DNA of 64,000 nt from Rhizobium sp. NXC24 (lineage in GTDB: Bacteria; Pseudomonadota; Alphaproteobacteria; Rhizobiales; Rhizobiaceae), in NCBI RefSeq assembly GCF_002944315.1, contig NZ_CP024311.1, forward strand, positions 2,580,501-2,644,500, read 5' to 3'. The stretch's first letter is position 1. Each line of letters starts with the position of its first letter. This document shows, in pieces, positions 1 through 9,656 of this stretch. A program made the translations under genes and the position numbers. The notes under the pieces are model-generated. The model had not been told where the DNA came from. It was given only the letters and a program-made list of their open reading frames with translations, and searched no databases.

Positions 1-558
1 GTGGCAGAGGGCATCCTTGTCCGTCGCCATGGCTCCGGCACTTTCGTCGCCAAGCCGGTCTCCAAGGTCGAACAGCGCCTATCGCAGCTAACGTCCTTCA
101 CTGAAGACATGGCACGGCGGGGCATGACAGCACGCTCCGAATGGCTGCATAAGGGCGTGCACACCCCCTCGCCCGATGAAATGATGATCCTCGGCCTTGC
201 CGCCGGCACCAAGGTTTCCCGCCTCAGCCGTCTGCGCATCGCCGACGACCAGCCGCTGGCCATCGAACATGCCAGCGTCTCCGGCGAGTTCCTGCCGGAC
301 CCATCCACAGTGACCGCGTCGCTTTATGCCGAGCTCGAAAAGCGCCAGGTCCGCCCGGTCCGTGCCGTCCAACGCATCTCTGCGACCAACATGAAAGAGG
401 CCGACGCCGGCCTGCTAGGCGTCCCCGTCGGGGCTGCGGGCCTATCGATCGAACGCATCTCCTACCTCGGCTCCGGTCGCGCCGTGGAATTTACCCGCTC
501 GCTCTATCGAGGGGACGCTTATGACTTTGTTGCGGAGCTGACGATTGGAGCGACTTAG
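1..558 (+). CDS. GntR-family transcriptional regulator, UTRA domain (5' partial)
   Basis: The visible 185 residues start at the tail of a winged-helix DNA-binding domain (GILVRRHGSGTFV, the wing and linker typical of GntR proteins). They continue into a UTRA ligand-binding domain with the usual RLRIADDQPLAIEHA and VEFTRSLYRGDAYDF segments. The GTG at position 1 is inside the HTH domain, so the true start lies left of the window. UTRA-type (HutC subfamily) regulators bind a small metabolite, often a sugar phosphate or histidine derivative, and are usually local repressors. The effector cannot be told from here. metH converges on it from the right with a 55-bp gap. Confidence 0.85.
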   Translation: MAEGILVRRHGSGTFVAKPVSKVEQRLSQLTSFTEDMARRGMTARSEWLHKGVHTPSPDEMMILGLAAGTKVSRLSRLRIADDQPLAIEHASVSGEFLPDPSTVTASLYAELEKRQVRPVRAVQRISATNMKEADAGLLGVPVGAAGLSIERISYLGSGRAVEFTRSLYRGDAYDFVAELTIGAT

Positions 559-613
559 GGTTGAGTTAACGAGCATCCCTCACTCGCTTTTTCCACACCG
601 TCAAATCAGATCA

Positions 614-3600
614 TCATGCCGCGTCATCCACTGCGGTATCGCGGCTTTCCGGCACATAGTTGAGCACCGGTCCCAGCCAGCGCTCCACCTCCGCAACGGG
701 CATGCCCTTGCGGGCCGCATAGTCTTCCACCTGATCTCGCTCGACCTTTGCTACACCGAAATAATAGGAGTCGGGATGGCCGATATAGAGTCCGGAGACG
801 GAGGAACCGGGCCACATGGCGTAGTTTTCGGTGAGCTTCACCCCGGTCGCCGCTTCCGCATCGAGCAGACGGAACAGGGTCTCTTTTTCGGTGTGGTCGG
901 GCTGGGCAGGATAGCCCGGCGCCGGGCGGATGCCGGCATAGGCCTCCGCCAGCAACTCGTCGCCATCGAGGTTTTCGTCCTTGGCATAGCCCCAGAACTC
1001 GCGCCGCACCCGCTCATGCATCCGCTCGGCAAAAGCCTCGGCGAAGCGATCGGCGAGCGCCTTGACGAGGATCGAAGAGTAATCGTCATTGGCGCGCTCA
1101 AAACGCTCGGCGATGGCAATTTCCTCTATACCGGCCGTGACGACAAAACCGCCGACATAGTCGCCGACGCCACTCGAAACGGGCGCTACGAAATCTGATA
1201 ACGCCACGTTCGGGCGGCCATCCCGCTTCGACAATTGCTGGCGCAGTGTATAGAAGGTCGCGAGTTCGTCGGTGCGGCCCTCATCGGTGAACAATCTGAT
1301 ATCATCGCCGACCGTGCCTGCCGGCCAGAAGCCTACAACGGCGCGCGGGCGGAACCAGTTCTCCGCGATGATCTTTTCGAGCATGGCCTGTGCATCGGCA
1401 TAAAGCTGCCGCGCCGCCTCACCCTGTTTCTCGTCTTCGAGGATGGCCGGGAAACGGCCCTTCAACTCCCAGGTCTGGAAGAACGGCGTCCAGTCAATGT
1501 ATGTGGCAAGCTCTGCCAGATCGTAATTCTCGAACACCTTCGTTCCAAAGAACTGCGGCGTCACAGGCTTGTAATTCGCCCAATCAACCTTCTCGGCATT
1601 CTCGCGCGCCCTTGCGAGCGGCAGCCGTACCTTCTCCGCCTCGCTGCGGGCATGTGCCGCGGCGACCTTGGCATATTCCGTGCGAACCGTATCGACATAG
1701 CCCTGCTTAGCCTCCGGCGACAACAGCGCCGAGACGACACCTACGGCACGGCTGGCATCGGTGACATAGACCGTTTGGCCCTTCTCATAGCGTGGATGGA
1801 TCTTCACGGCAGTGTGCACGCGGCTGGTGGTTGCACCGCCGATCAGCAGTGGAATATCGAACCCCTGCCGCTCCATTTCCGAAGCAACATGCACCATCTC
1901 GTCCAGGGACGGGGTGATCAGGCCGGAGAGGCCGATGATATCGACCTTCTCGGCGATTGCCGTTTCCAGGATCTTCGTCGCCGGCACCATGACGCCGAGA
2001 TCGATGATTTCGTAATTGTTGCAGGCAAGCACGACGCCGACGATGTTCTTGCCGATATCATGCACATCGCCCTTGACGGTCGCCATCAGCACCTTGCCTG
2101 CCGCCTGGCGTTCGCCGTTGCCGCCATTGGCGAGCTTTTCCGCCTCCATATAAGGCAGCAGCACGGCAACGGCCTGCTTCATGACACGGGCCGACTTTAC
2201 TACCTGCGGCAGGAACATCTTACCTGAACCGAAGAGGTCGCCGACGACATTCATGCCAGCCATTAACGGACCTTCGATGACGTGCAGCGGTCGCTCGGCC
2301 TTTTGCCGCGCCTCTTCGGTATCCGCTTCGATATATTCGGTGATGCCGTTGACCAATGCGTGCTCGAGCCGCTTCTCGACTGACCAGTCCCGCCAGGCGA
2401 GATCCTGTACCTTGGCTTCCCGGTTACCGGCACCACGAAAACGCTCGGCTATTTCGAGCAGCCGCTCTGTGCCGTCGGGCCGGCGGTTAAGAACGACATC
2501 CTCGCAGGCCTCGCGCAGCTCGGGATCGATGTTGTCATAAACTGCGAGCTGGCCGGCATTGACGATGCCCATGTCCATGCCGGCCTGAATGGCATGGTAG
2601 AGAAATACGGCATGCATCGCCTCGCGCACCGGCTCGTTGCCGCGGAAGGAGAAGGAAAGATTCGAAACGCCGCCTGAGATATGGACCAAAGGCATGGTCT
2701 GGCGGATTGTTCGCGTCGCCTCGATGAAATCGACGCCGTAATTGTTGTGCTCCTCGATGCCGGTCGCGACCGCGAAGATATTCGGATCGAAGATAATGTC
2801 TTCCGGCGGCAACCCCGCCTCTTCAGTCAGAAGCTTGTAGGCGCGCGCGCAGATCTCGACCTTGCGCTGATAGCTGTCGGCCTGCCCCTGCTCGTCGAAC
2901 GCCATGACGACGACGGCAGCGCCATAATTGCGCAGCAGCCGGGCTTGTTTGAGGAAATTCTCCTCGCCCTCTTTCAAGGAGATAGAGTTGACGATCGGTT
3001 TGCCCTGCACACATTTCAGACCGGCTTCGATGATCGAGAATTTCGAGCTGTCGATCATGACGGGCACGCGGGCGATATCCGGCTCGGCGGCGATCAGGTT
3101 GAGGAACTCGACCATCGCCTTTTCGGAATCGATCAAGCCCTCGTCCATATTGATGTCGATGACCTGCGCACCGTTTTCGACCTGGTCGCGAGCAACGGCC
3201 AACGCTGCCGTGTAGTCGGCATTGGTGATCAGTTTGCGGAATTTTGCCGAGCCGGTAACGTTGGTCCGCTCGCCGACATTGACGAACGGAATGTCTTTGG
3301 TCAGCTCGAAGGGCTCCAGGCCGGAGAGCGACATGAAGGGTCGGTGCACCGCAAGCTGGCGCGGCGGGTATTTCGAAACTGCCTGAGCGATTGCGGCGAT
3401 ATGTTCCGGCGTCGAGCCGCAGCAGCCGCCGACGATGTTGACGAGGCCGTCGTGTGCAAAAGCTTCGACCTGCGCCGCCATCATCTCAGGCGTTTCGTCA
3501 TATTGGCCGAATTCGTTCGGCAGGCCGGCATTGGGATAGGCGCAGACGAAGGTATCGGCAATGGCCGAAAGTTCCTGCAGATGCGGCCGCATGGCATTCG

Positions 3601-4390
3601 CGCCAAGTGCACAATTGAGGCCGATGGTGAAGGGGCTGGCATGGCGCACCGAATTCCAGAAGGCCGACGGCGTCTGGCCGGAGAGCGTCCGGCCGGAAAG
3701 ATCGGTGATCGTCCCCGAGATCATCACCGGCAAGCGGACGCCCTTAGCCTCGAACCGCTCCTCGCAGGCAAAAATCGCCGCCTTGGCGTTCAGCGTATCG
3801 AAGATTGTTTCGATCAGGATGATATCGGCGCCGCCATCGATTAGGCCGTCGATCTGCTCGCCATACGCCAGTCGCAGATCGTCGAAGCTCACCGCGCGAT
3901 AGCCGGGATTGTTGACATCGGGGGAAATCGAAGCGGTGCGGTTGGTCGGGCCGATAGCGCCAGCGACAAAACGGCGCCTGCCATCCTCGCGTTCGGCGCG
4001 GACCGCCGCCCGGCGGGCAACTGCCGCACCCTCCTTGTTGAGATCGTAAACCGCACCTTCCATCTGATAATCGGCCTGGGCAATGCGGGTCGAAGAGAAT
4101 GTGTTGGTCTCCAGAATATCCGCGCCGGCCTTGGCATAGCGGTAATGGATTTCCTCGATGGCGTCAGGCTGAGTGAGAATCAGAAGGTCGTTATTGCCCT
4201 TTTGATGACAGGCGCAGCCGATGAAGCGATCGCCGCAGAAATGATCCTCTTCAAAGCCGAGCCCTTGGATTTGTGTCCCCATGGCGCCGTCAAGCACAAG
4301 GATTCGCTCGCTCGCTGCCTGCTTCAGGGCCGAGAAGACTTCACTGCCATCGCGTTTCGCTGTTTCCGAGCCAAAAAGATTGTCAAACAT
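614..4390 (-). CDS. metH: Cobalamin-dependent methionine synthase
   Basis: Transfers a methyl group from methyltetrahydrofolate through cobalamin to homocysteine, giving methionine in the cytosol. The 1258-residue product has all four MetH modules. The N-terminal homocysteine/zinc barrel has GLNCALGAN and [10 protein letters not shown] (zinc cysteines). The pterin barrel begins at [11 protein letters not shown]. The B12 domain has [15 protein letters not shown], whose histidine is the lower cobalt ligand. The C-terminal reactivation domain has [15 protein letters not shown]. The frame is open to 4561, but the start at 4390 (MFDNLFGSE) is preceded by GGAG and gives the normal family length. 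The leader carries a perfect palindrome, described separately. Confidence 0.96.
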   Translation of the reverse strand: MFDNLFGSETAKRDGSEVFSALKQAASERILVLDGAMGTQIQGLGFEEDHFCGDRFIGCACHQKGNNDLLILTQPDAIEEIHYRYAKAGADILETNTFSSTRIAQADYQMEGAVYDLNKEGAAVARRAAVRAEREDGRRRFVAGAIGPTNRTASISPDVNNPGYRAVSFDDLRLAYGEQIDGLIDGGADIILIETIFDTLNAKAAIFACEERFEAKGVRLPVMISGTITDLSGRTLSGQTPSAFWNSVRHASPFTIGLNCALGANAMRPHLQELSAIADTFVCAYPNAGLPNEFGQYDETPEMMAAQVEAFAHDGLVNIVGGCCGSTPEHIAAIAQAVSKYPPRQLAVHRPFMSLSGLEPFELTKDIPFVNVGERTNVTGSAKFRKLITNADYTAALAVARDQVENGAQVIDINMDEGLIDSEKAMVEFLNLIAAEPDIARVPVMIDSSKFSIIEAGLKCVQGKPIVNSISLKEGEENFLKQARLLRNYGAAVVVMAFDEQGQADSYQRKVEICARAYKLLTEEAGLPPEDIIFDPNIFAVATGIEEHNNYGVDFIEATRTIRQTMPLVHISGGVSNLSFSFRGNEPVREAMHAVFLYHAIQAGMDMGIVNAGQLAVYDNIDPELREACEDVVLNRRPDGTERLLEIAERFRGAGNREAKVQDLAWRDWSVEKRLEHALVNGITEYIEADTEEARQKAERPLHVIEGPLMAGMNVVGDLFGSGKMFLPQVVKSARVMKQAVAVLLPYMEAEKLANGGNGERQAAGKVLMATVKGDVHDIGKNIVGVVLACNNYEIIDLGVMVPATKILETAIAEKVDIIGLSGLITPSLDEMVHVASEMERQGFDIPLLIGGATTSRVHTAVKIHPRYEKGQTVYVTDASRAVGVVSALLSPEAKQGYVDTVRTEYAKVAAAHARSEAEKVRLPLARARENAEKVDWANYKPVTPQFFGTKVFENYDLAELATYIDWTPFFQTWELKGRFPAILEDEKQGEAARQLYADAQAMLEKIIAENWFRPRAVVGFWPAGTVGDDIRLFTDEGRTDELATFYTLRQQLSKRDGRPNVALSDFVAPVSSGVGDYVGGFVVTAGIEEIAIAERFERANDDYSSILVKALADRFAEAFAERMHERVRREFWGYAKDENLDGDELLAEAYAGIRPAPGYPAQPDHTEKETLFRLLDAEAATGVKLTENYAMWPGSSVSGLYIGHPDSYYFGVAKVERDQVEDYAARKGMPVAEVERWLGPVLNYVPESRDTAVDDAA

Positions 4391-4429
4391 ATGCGAACTC
4401 CACTGGCCTGATTGCGACGCATCCAGATC

Positions 4430-4449
4430 ACATAAAGATATCTTTATGT
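4430..4449. promoter_or_regulatory. 20-bp perfect palindrome in metH leader, likely operator
   Basis: ACATAAAGATATCTTTATGT reads identically on both strands and ends 40 bp upstream of the metH start codon. Its position and symmetry suit a dimeric repressor. ArsR-family SahR/SamR regulators of the methionine/SAM cycle in Proteobacteria are known to use AAAGATATCTTT-like sites. Assignment to SahR/SamR is inference from memory of that motif; no such regulator gene is in the window. Confidence 0.65.
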
Positions 4450-4657
4450 CAACATATCTATGCCTTGGAGAAGCGCGGCGCAAGAATAATGCTGCTCTAG
4501 TTTGCCGCGTGTCCAAAAAATATCGATGCGATCGCCCGCCAACCCCTATAGGCATGGACAACGCGAGGCAGCCGACACAGTTTGATTGGTTAAAGCCATG
4601 ACAGTGCTTTCAGGCAGCGCTATACGGCTTGTGGCAAAAGAGTCTTGGGAGGATAGC

Positions 4658-5914
4658 ATGGGCATACAGCGTGAAACGGCAGCACTCGGCAATTGGAGCT
4701 CGCGGGCCTATCACCGCCGTTGGTTGCTTGATCAGGCAAGCGGGCTTTTCGATTTCTTCCAATATCGCTGCATCAATCCTAAGGGTGGATTCTACGATAT
4801 GGATGATGCCGGCAGGCCGCTCGATGCAGCCAACCCTGTGCGGGGCATTCATTCGACCGCGCGTATGGTTCATTGCTTTTCGATCGGTTCGCTGCTCGGC
4901 CGCCCCGGCTCCGAGGATATTGTCGATCACGGCATGAACTATCTCTGGAAGCATCACCGTGATGCCACCCATGGCGGATATGTTTGGTCGCTCAACAATG
5001 ATGGCCCCGTCGATGCCAGCAAGCAAGGCTATGGCCACGCTTTTGTGCTGCTCGCCGCCTCCTCCGCCAAGACCATCGGTCATCCGCTTGCTGACGGCAT
5101 GCTTGCCGATGTCACCGAAATTCTGAACACGAAATTCTGGGAGGAAAAACACGGCGCCATCGCCGAGGAGTTCAACCAGGATTGGTCGCCGATCGATGGT
5201 GGCGCCTATCGCGGCCAGAATTCCAATATGCACCTGACGGAAGCGCTGATGGCAGCCTTCGAAGCGACCGAAAATAAAACATACCTCGACAAAGCCGAAA
5301 GCATCGCCGATCTCGTCATTCGCCGCTCCGCCGGTTCCGTCGGCTGGCGCGTCGCCGAACATTTCAATACCGACTGGGAACTCGACAAGGATTATCGCGG
5401 CAACGAAATGTTCCGCCCCTCGGGCACGACGCCCGGCCATTGGTTGGAATGGGCGCGCCTCGTCCTGCAGCTCTGGTCTCTCGGCGGCAAGCAGCACGAC
5501 TGGATGCCGGATGCCGCCAAGGGTCTGTTCTCTCAATCAATGTCACTAGGTTGGGACAGCAACAAAGGCGGCTTCTTCTATACGCTCGATTGGGCTGATA
5601 CGCCGGCCAAACGCAACAAGCTCTGGTGGCCGGCATGCGAAGGCGCCGGTGCCGCGCACTATCTCAACGAACATGTGCCGAGCGATTTCCACGAGGAGAG
5701 CTATCGAAAGATCTGGGGCACCATCGGCCGCTTCTTCATCGACAATAAGAATGGTGGGTGGCATGAGGAACTCACGGAAGACTTGGTTCCCGCCCATACG
5801 ATTTTCCCCGGCAAGGGCGATATTTATCACGCCCTCCAGGCCTGCCTCATCCCCCTCTTCCCGGCAACAGGCAGCCTGACCAAAGTCATCGCCGAGGCTG
5901 GCGGCAAAATCTGA
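4658..5914 (+). CDS. AGE-family sugar epimerase/isomerase (N-acylglucosamine 2-epimerase-like)
   Basis: A 418-residue cytosolic protein of the (alpha/alpha)6-barrel AGE superfamily, which includes N-acylglucosamine 2-epimerase, YihS and mannose/cellobiose isomerases. Family hallmarks seen are the TARMVHCFSIG helix near residue 65, SNMHLTEALMAAFEAT in the middle, FRPSGTTPGHWLEWARLVLQ (active-site His region) and GKGDIYHALQACLIP at the C-terminus (second conserved His). The start at 4658 (MGIQRETAAL) follows GGGAGGA by a good spacing; the frame is open to 4586 without another good ribosome site. Which sugar it acts on cannot be decided; mannose-fructose interconversion is the commonest activity for rhizobial relatives. 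Confidence 0.85.
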   Translation: MGIQRETAALGNWSSRAYHRRWLLDQASGLFDFFQYRCINPKGGFYDMDDAGRPLDAANPVRGIHSTARMVHCFSIGSLLGRPGSEDIVDHGMNYLWKHHRDATHGGYVWSLNNDGPVDASKQGYGHAFVLLAASSAKTIGHPLADGMLADVTEILNTKFWEEKHGAIAEEFNQDWSPIDGGAYRGQNSNMHLTEALMAAFEATENKTYLDKAESIADLVIRRSAGSVGWRVAEHFNTDWELDKDYRGNEMFRPSGTTPGHWLEWARLVLQLWSLGGKQHDWMPDAAKGLFSQSMSLGWDSNKGGFFYTLDWADTPAKRNKLWWPACEGAGAAHYLNEHVPSDFHEESYRKIWGTIGRFFIDNKNGGWHEELTEDLVPAHTIFPGKGDIYHALQACLIPLFPATGSLTKVIAEAGGKI

Positions 5915-5957
5915 GATGAAGGGCGGCGTCCGCTAAGTCGGACGCCGCTATCCTCTT

Positions 5958-6446
5958 TTATGACAGGCTGAGATTATGCAGTTCGTGGCCAAGCGTGAGC
6001 GCCAGAGCCTCAACGACGAGATTGTGGTCTTCACGCTGCGGAAGTCCCGATACGGTGACTGCGCCGATGCAACCCGTGCCGAGAACGAAGATCGGAAAGC
6101 TGCCGCCGGATGCAGCATAGTCGGCGCTTGAAAGCCCGTTGTGCTCGATCGTCTTGCCCTGCTGCTCCAGTCGCAGAGTGCTGGCATAACTGCTGCGGAA
6201 ATAGCGCAACACCATATTGCGCTTACGGCGGATCCAGTTGGAATTGTCCGGCGTCGAGCCAGGCAGCGCGATGTAGAAGACCGGCATGGAATGCAATGTG
6301 ATATCGATCGCGACACCCAAATTGCGTTCGCTGGCAAGGTCATGCAGCAACTTGCCAAGCACCCATGCGGTCGAAAGATCGAAAGCATCGAAGCGCAGCG
6401 TCTCCTCTTGCAGGGCGATGCGGCTGAGGTCGTGTTCGATCGTCAT
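5958..6446 (-). CDS. UPF0303 family protein
   Basis: A 162-residue protein that fits the UPF0303 (YBR137W-like, heme-degrading-domain fold) family. Characteristic stretches are NLGVAIDITLHSMPVFYIALPG, NSNWIRRKRNMVLRYFRSSY and the C-terminal SGLPQREDHNLVVEALA. The start at 6446 follows GGAAGG. The length equals the family norm (about 160). No enzymatic role is established for bacterial members. It is transcribed convergently with the upstream epimerase gene, so the two are probably separate units. Confidence 0.8.
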   Translation of the reverse strand: MTIEHDLSRIALQEETLRFDAFDLSTAWVLGKLLHDLASERNLGVAIDITLHSMPVFYIALPGSTPDNSNWIRRKRNMVLRYFRSSYASTLRLEQQGKTIEHNGLSSADYAASGGSFPIFVLGTGCIGAVTVSGLPQREDHNLVVEALALTLGHELHNLSLS

Positions 6447-6666
6447 GGAAAATCCTTCCTCCAGAATTGGCCGGCTTATCAAACGCGAACGAGATGATTT
6501 GTCTACTTATCTCTTCGGTATGTCGAAACCGAGCCGCCACTTCTGGCCGAGCACAAGATCGACATCTGCCGCTGATCACTTACCCAAAGTCGCCTCCTCT
6601 TGCCCCTCGAAGACGAACAGGTCATTGATAGTATTCCACGATCATCCGCTGAAGGAGCCTGCTGTC

Positions 6667-7638
6667 ATGAACGCAAAATATGCACTGCCCGCTATCCTGG
6701 CCTGCACTTGCACCTGCGCCATGACTCCCGCTATGGCCGAGAATCCAGCTCAATTGGTTCTGCGCGATGGTTTCGATGGTACCGACTTCTCCCCTTCAGG
6801 CCATCTCTATTATCGTGACAATTCCGAACAGAAAGCTGGCAAGATCGAATTCCAATCGGAAGTAAAGCGCACCGGCACCGGCGCGCTGAAGCTCAGCGTC
6901 AAGCCGCTCTGCCAACCGGACAAGACGAACTGCAGTGAACGAGCAGAAATCTGGGAACGCACCAAATATCGCGTCCCCTATAACCAAGGCGTCTGGTATG
7001 GCTTTGCGGTCAAATTCGCCGACCCTATTCCCTCCGGTGATCATCGCTATCTCATTGCGCAGTGGAAGCGCGAGATCGGACCGAAGGCAAAGGGAGATTT
7101 CAGCCCTTTCCTGGCGCTGCGACTGAACAACGGCAAGCTCTTCGCCACAGTCGAGACCAACTATGTCGCTCCACCGACAACCGAGGTCAGCGACGCAACA
7201 AAGAAGTGTGCTGACAATCAGACGCCGGTCTGGTTCCGCTCGGACACCAATCAGATGCGAGCCCTTGTCGCCACCGACAGCAGTTGGGGTAAGGAGGATG
7301 GCAAGGAATTCACCGGCTGCACCAGTGCCATCACCATCACCGACCATGGCAATAAATTACCGACACCGGAATCCGGCTGGATCGACTTTGCGATCTACAG
7401 CAAGCCTGGCCCTGACGGTACCGGCCATATCGAGATCTTCGCCAACGATAAATGGATTGTCACCGTCAAGGGACATATCGGTCATGCCGACAAGGGTTTA
7501 GGCAAAAATCAGTATTTCAAGTTCGGCCCCTATCGCGCCGCCGACACGACGGAATGGACACTCTATTACGACGATTTTCGCCGCTCGCCTCGCTGCGCCG
7601 ATGTCCTGTCGGATGCGAACCTCTGCCCTATGAAATGA
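6667..7638 (+). CDS. Secreted polysaccharide-lyase-like protein (heparin-lyase I fold)
   Basis: A 323-residue protein starting with a Sec signal peptide, likely cut after MTPAMA. The mature part resembles the beta-jelly-roll 'Polysaccharide lyase' family (heparin lyase I type), with LVLRDGFDGTDFS at the N-terminus, SERAEIWERTKYRVPYNQ, GVWYGFAVKFADPIP and a C-terminal YFKFGPYRAADTTEWTLYYDD. Several cysteines suggest disulfide bonds after export. AAGGAGCCT lies just upstream of the ATG, which fixes the start. Activity on an acidic exopolysaccharide or glucuronan-like polymer would suit a rhizobial periplasmic or secreted enzyme; the substrate is unknown. Confidence 0.75.
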   Translation: MNAKYALPAILACTCTCAMTPAMAENPAQLVLRDGFDGTDFSPSGHLYYRDNSEQKAGKIEFQSEVKRTGTGALKLSVKPLCQPDKTNCSERAEIWERTKYRVPYNQGVWYGFAVKFADPIPSGDHRYLIAQWKREIGPKAKGDFSPFLALRLNNGKLFATVETNYVAPPTTEVSDATKKCADNQTPVWFRSDTNQMRALVATDSSWGKEDGKEFTGCTSAITITDHGNKLPTPESGWIDFAIYSKPGPDGTGHIEIFANDKWIVTVKGHIGHADKGLGKNQYFKFGPYRAADTTEWTLYYDDFRRSPRCADVLSDANLCPMK

Positions 7639-7772
7639 CCCGTTTCCGTACGCCTTCCCGGCAATGACATCGCGGCGAAAAGCCAGTTGCCACCGGCCCA
7701 GATTTTCGTAAAATCTCAGTGAACCTTTTTGCCTCTCATTGGTTATCTGCCTCAGCAGAGGAGACCACTGAA

Positions 7773-8069
7773 ATGCTCACCACTCATCGCGATTGCAAAC
7801 ACCATGTGGAGAAAAACGCCATTCCTTCGCTTGGCGAAATCGAGGGACGTGTCGCAGTACTCGAAGTCGTAGCCCAATCTGCTCTGACTCATGTTTTCTT
7901 CGAGGGGCATGTCGATGTCGACGCGACCCTGCTTGCAGACATTCGCAGGGCCATGCACCGCAAATGCCGGGAACTGAAACTCGATGGCGAGGACACAGCC
8001 TCTGCCCTATCTTATGCCGAGGAATTGATCGAAGCAGCGGTCGAGGCGTCGCAGCCGGTTCATCAATGA
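7773..8069 (+). CDS. Small hypothetical protein
   Basis: A 98-residue acidic, mostly helical protein that I do not recognise. It has three histidine/cysteine-rich residues near the start (HRDCKHH) and no signal peptide or membrane segment. The start at 7773 follows GAGGAGACC. Its stop overlaps the start of the next small membrane protein (ATGA), so the two are translationally coupled. An in-frame ATG at 7719 would add 18 residues but lacks a ribosome site. Confidence 0.6.
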   Translation: MLTTHRDCKHHVEKNAIPSLGEIEGRVAVLEVVAQSALTHVFFEGHVDVDATLLADIRRAMHRKCRELKLDGEDTASALSYAEELIEAAVEASQPVHQ

Positions 8070-8212
8070 TGCCTTCGCGGCCGAGACTTATCCTTTTGAT
8101 CATGGTGGCACTCGCCCTTGCGCTGGGTGTCCTGCTGTTCGTTGTACCGCATAACGGCAGGGAACAGATCGAAAATCCAGCACCGCACGCGCCGGACCAG
8201 ACACCGCAATAG
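8066..8212 (+). CDS. Small single-pass membrane protein
   Basis: A 48-residue ORF, MMPSRPRLILLIMVALALAL onward. It is one hydrophobic helix (about residues 8-27) with a positively charged N-terminus and a short polar proline-rich tail outside. The start overlaps the previous stop codon (ATGATG), so it is probably co-translated with the upstream 98-residue protein. The function is unknown. It is supported only by coupling and the clear membrane helix. Confidence 0.45.
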   Translation: MMPSRPRLILLIMVALALALGVLLFVVPHNGREQIENPAPHAPDQTPQ

Positions 8213-8371
8213 TCTCCTTCGAGCAAGCACCTGTGCCGATACGAAACTGTATCTGTATCAAATCAGGCAGGCGTTAACGCCGGCAAGAGAAGCCGATTGC
8301 AAACTTTTGGAATCAAAGCAGTCTTTGCTCCGCTTCCGCTCAAGTTCGAGCTTCCAACCACGGTGTAGCGA

Positions 8372-8578
8372 ATGTCTATGATGGTCAACTCGCCCCTATA
8401 TCCCGATGATGTCGATATCCTTGCTGGCGCGCTCTACGCCTGGTGTGCCGAACGCAGCATCAAACTGCAAAGCCAGGAAGGCCTGTCCGCGGCCAACGTC
8501 GCGATCAGCCTCTATGACGCTGGCTATCAGACACAGGATCGACTGCTCGGCGCCCTTCACGATTACGAATTTCACTGA
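8372..8578 (+). CDS. Small hypothetical protein
   Basis: A 68-residue soluble protein with the conserved look of short rhizobial orphans (YPDDVDILAGALYAWCAERS, then a predicted helical segment). No motif allows a function. It is isolated: 160 bp separate it from the gene before, and the next gene is convergent. Confidence 0.5.
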   Translation: MSMMVNSPLYPDDVDILAGALYAWCAERSIKLQSQEGLSAANVAISLYDAGYQTQDRLLGALHDYEFH

Positions 8579-8719
8579 AATTCATAGCGCCTGTGCTGCG
8601 GCCTCATCGGCAGAAGGCGCGCCTCGCCGCAATTCGTGGATAAATCGGAAGCGCGGGATTTGCCCATGCGCGAAGCATAATCGCGGCAGAGCTGGATCTC
8701 CGCAGCAATCATGGCGCCG

Positions 8720-9580
8720 TCATGCCGCCGTTGTGGCCTTCCGCAACACGCCCGCGATACAATCCCGCTCCTCCAAAATCCCCGACCATTCGTCCCCATA
8801 AAACGAGGAGTCGTAGATCAGCGTGAACGGGCCTTTGTAGCCCGCAGCATTGGAGAGTTCGACGCAGCGAACATAATCCTCGGTATCGAGGCCTGTTTCC
8901 GAATAATGCGCTTTGGCATGGCAGAGTTCGGCGCGACCGATGATCTTGGCGAGATCGCCATATTTGCCCGCGCCGCTCCAATTGCCGAAATCGCCGTTGA
9001 GACCAAGCTTGCCGTCAAGCGCGTCAAGCACACGGTTGACCTCGACCGGCCCCGGCAGCAGCGAGAACCAGTTTTCGATAACAAGTCGGATACCGGTTCC
9101 GGCAATCCGCTCGGCCAGCCAACGAAGATGTTTTTCTGCCCGGCTCAGCGCTTCGTCAGTCGGCTGCGCCTTACCGGCAATCACGCGCATATTCTCGGCG
9201 CCGAGCGCCATGGCGACCTCGATCCAGCTCGCCATCCATTCAGCGTCACGCTCCGCCGTCTCAGGATTACTGAGATCGCCGTCTTCAACCAACAGCGTCT
9301 GCACTTTGACGCCTGCCTTGTCGAAGGCATTCCGCAGATCGGCGATGTAAGCAGTCAAACGGCTCGGCAAATGAAACGAGCAGATTTCCATCCGGAAGAT
9401 GCCGCGTTCGGCAAACTGTCTCGGGAGATCGATCAGAGCGATCGAGCCTTCCCCATAAGTCGGTTGCCGCGCTGGGGCATCCGTGCCGCCGGGCTTGTAA
9501 GGATAAGTGCTGCCGAGCGCGCGGTGCAGCGACCATGTAGAAACGGCAAAACGATCTGCCAGATCAGCCGAGAAAGCCAT
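8720..9580 (-). CDS. Sugar phosphate isomerase/epimerase-like TIM-barrel protein
   Basis: A 286-residue protein of the xylose-isomerase-like (AP endonuclease 2) TIM-barrel superfamily. Metal-ligand type positions are visible: the glutamate in RLVIENWFSL, the aspartate in LNGDFGNWSG, the histidines in CHAKAHYSE, and a late acidic residue in TLIYDSSFYGDEW. The N-terminus (RFAVSTWSLHRALG) is the usual first strand. Members isomerise or epimerise sugars or inositol derivatives, or act as aldolase-like enzymes. There is no pathway context here, since the neighbours are unrelated. Confidence 0.78.
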   Translation of the reverse strand: MAFSADLADRFAVSTWSLHRALGSTYPYKPGGTDAPARQPTYGEGSIALIDLPRQFAERGIFRMEICSFHLPSRLTAYIADLRNAFDKAGVKVQTLLVEDGDLSNPETAERDAEWMASWIEVAMALGAENMRVIAGKAQPTDEALSRAEKHLRWLAERIAGTGIRLVIENWFSLLPGPVEVNRVLDALDGKLGLNGDFGNWSGAGKYGDLAKIIGRAELCHAKAHYSETGLDTEDYVRCVELSNAAGYKGPFTLIYDSSFYGDEWSGILEERDCIAGVLRKATTAA

Positions 9581-9656
9581 TGATATCTCCCCCTCTTTTG
9601 CCCGCGACGAGCAAAAGCGCGCCCAGCGAGTTTAGCGGCCAGCCTTATTTACTTGG

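Noticed and set aside
1235..2227. Long rightward ORF over metH
   Set aside because: Antisense shadow in high-GC DNA; metH is certain on the other strand and the translation has no family look.
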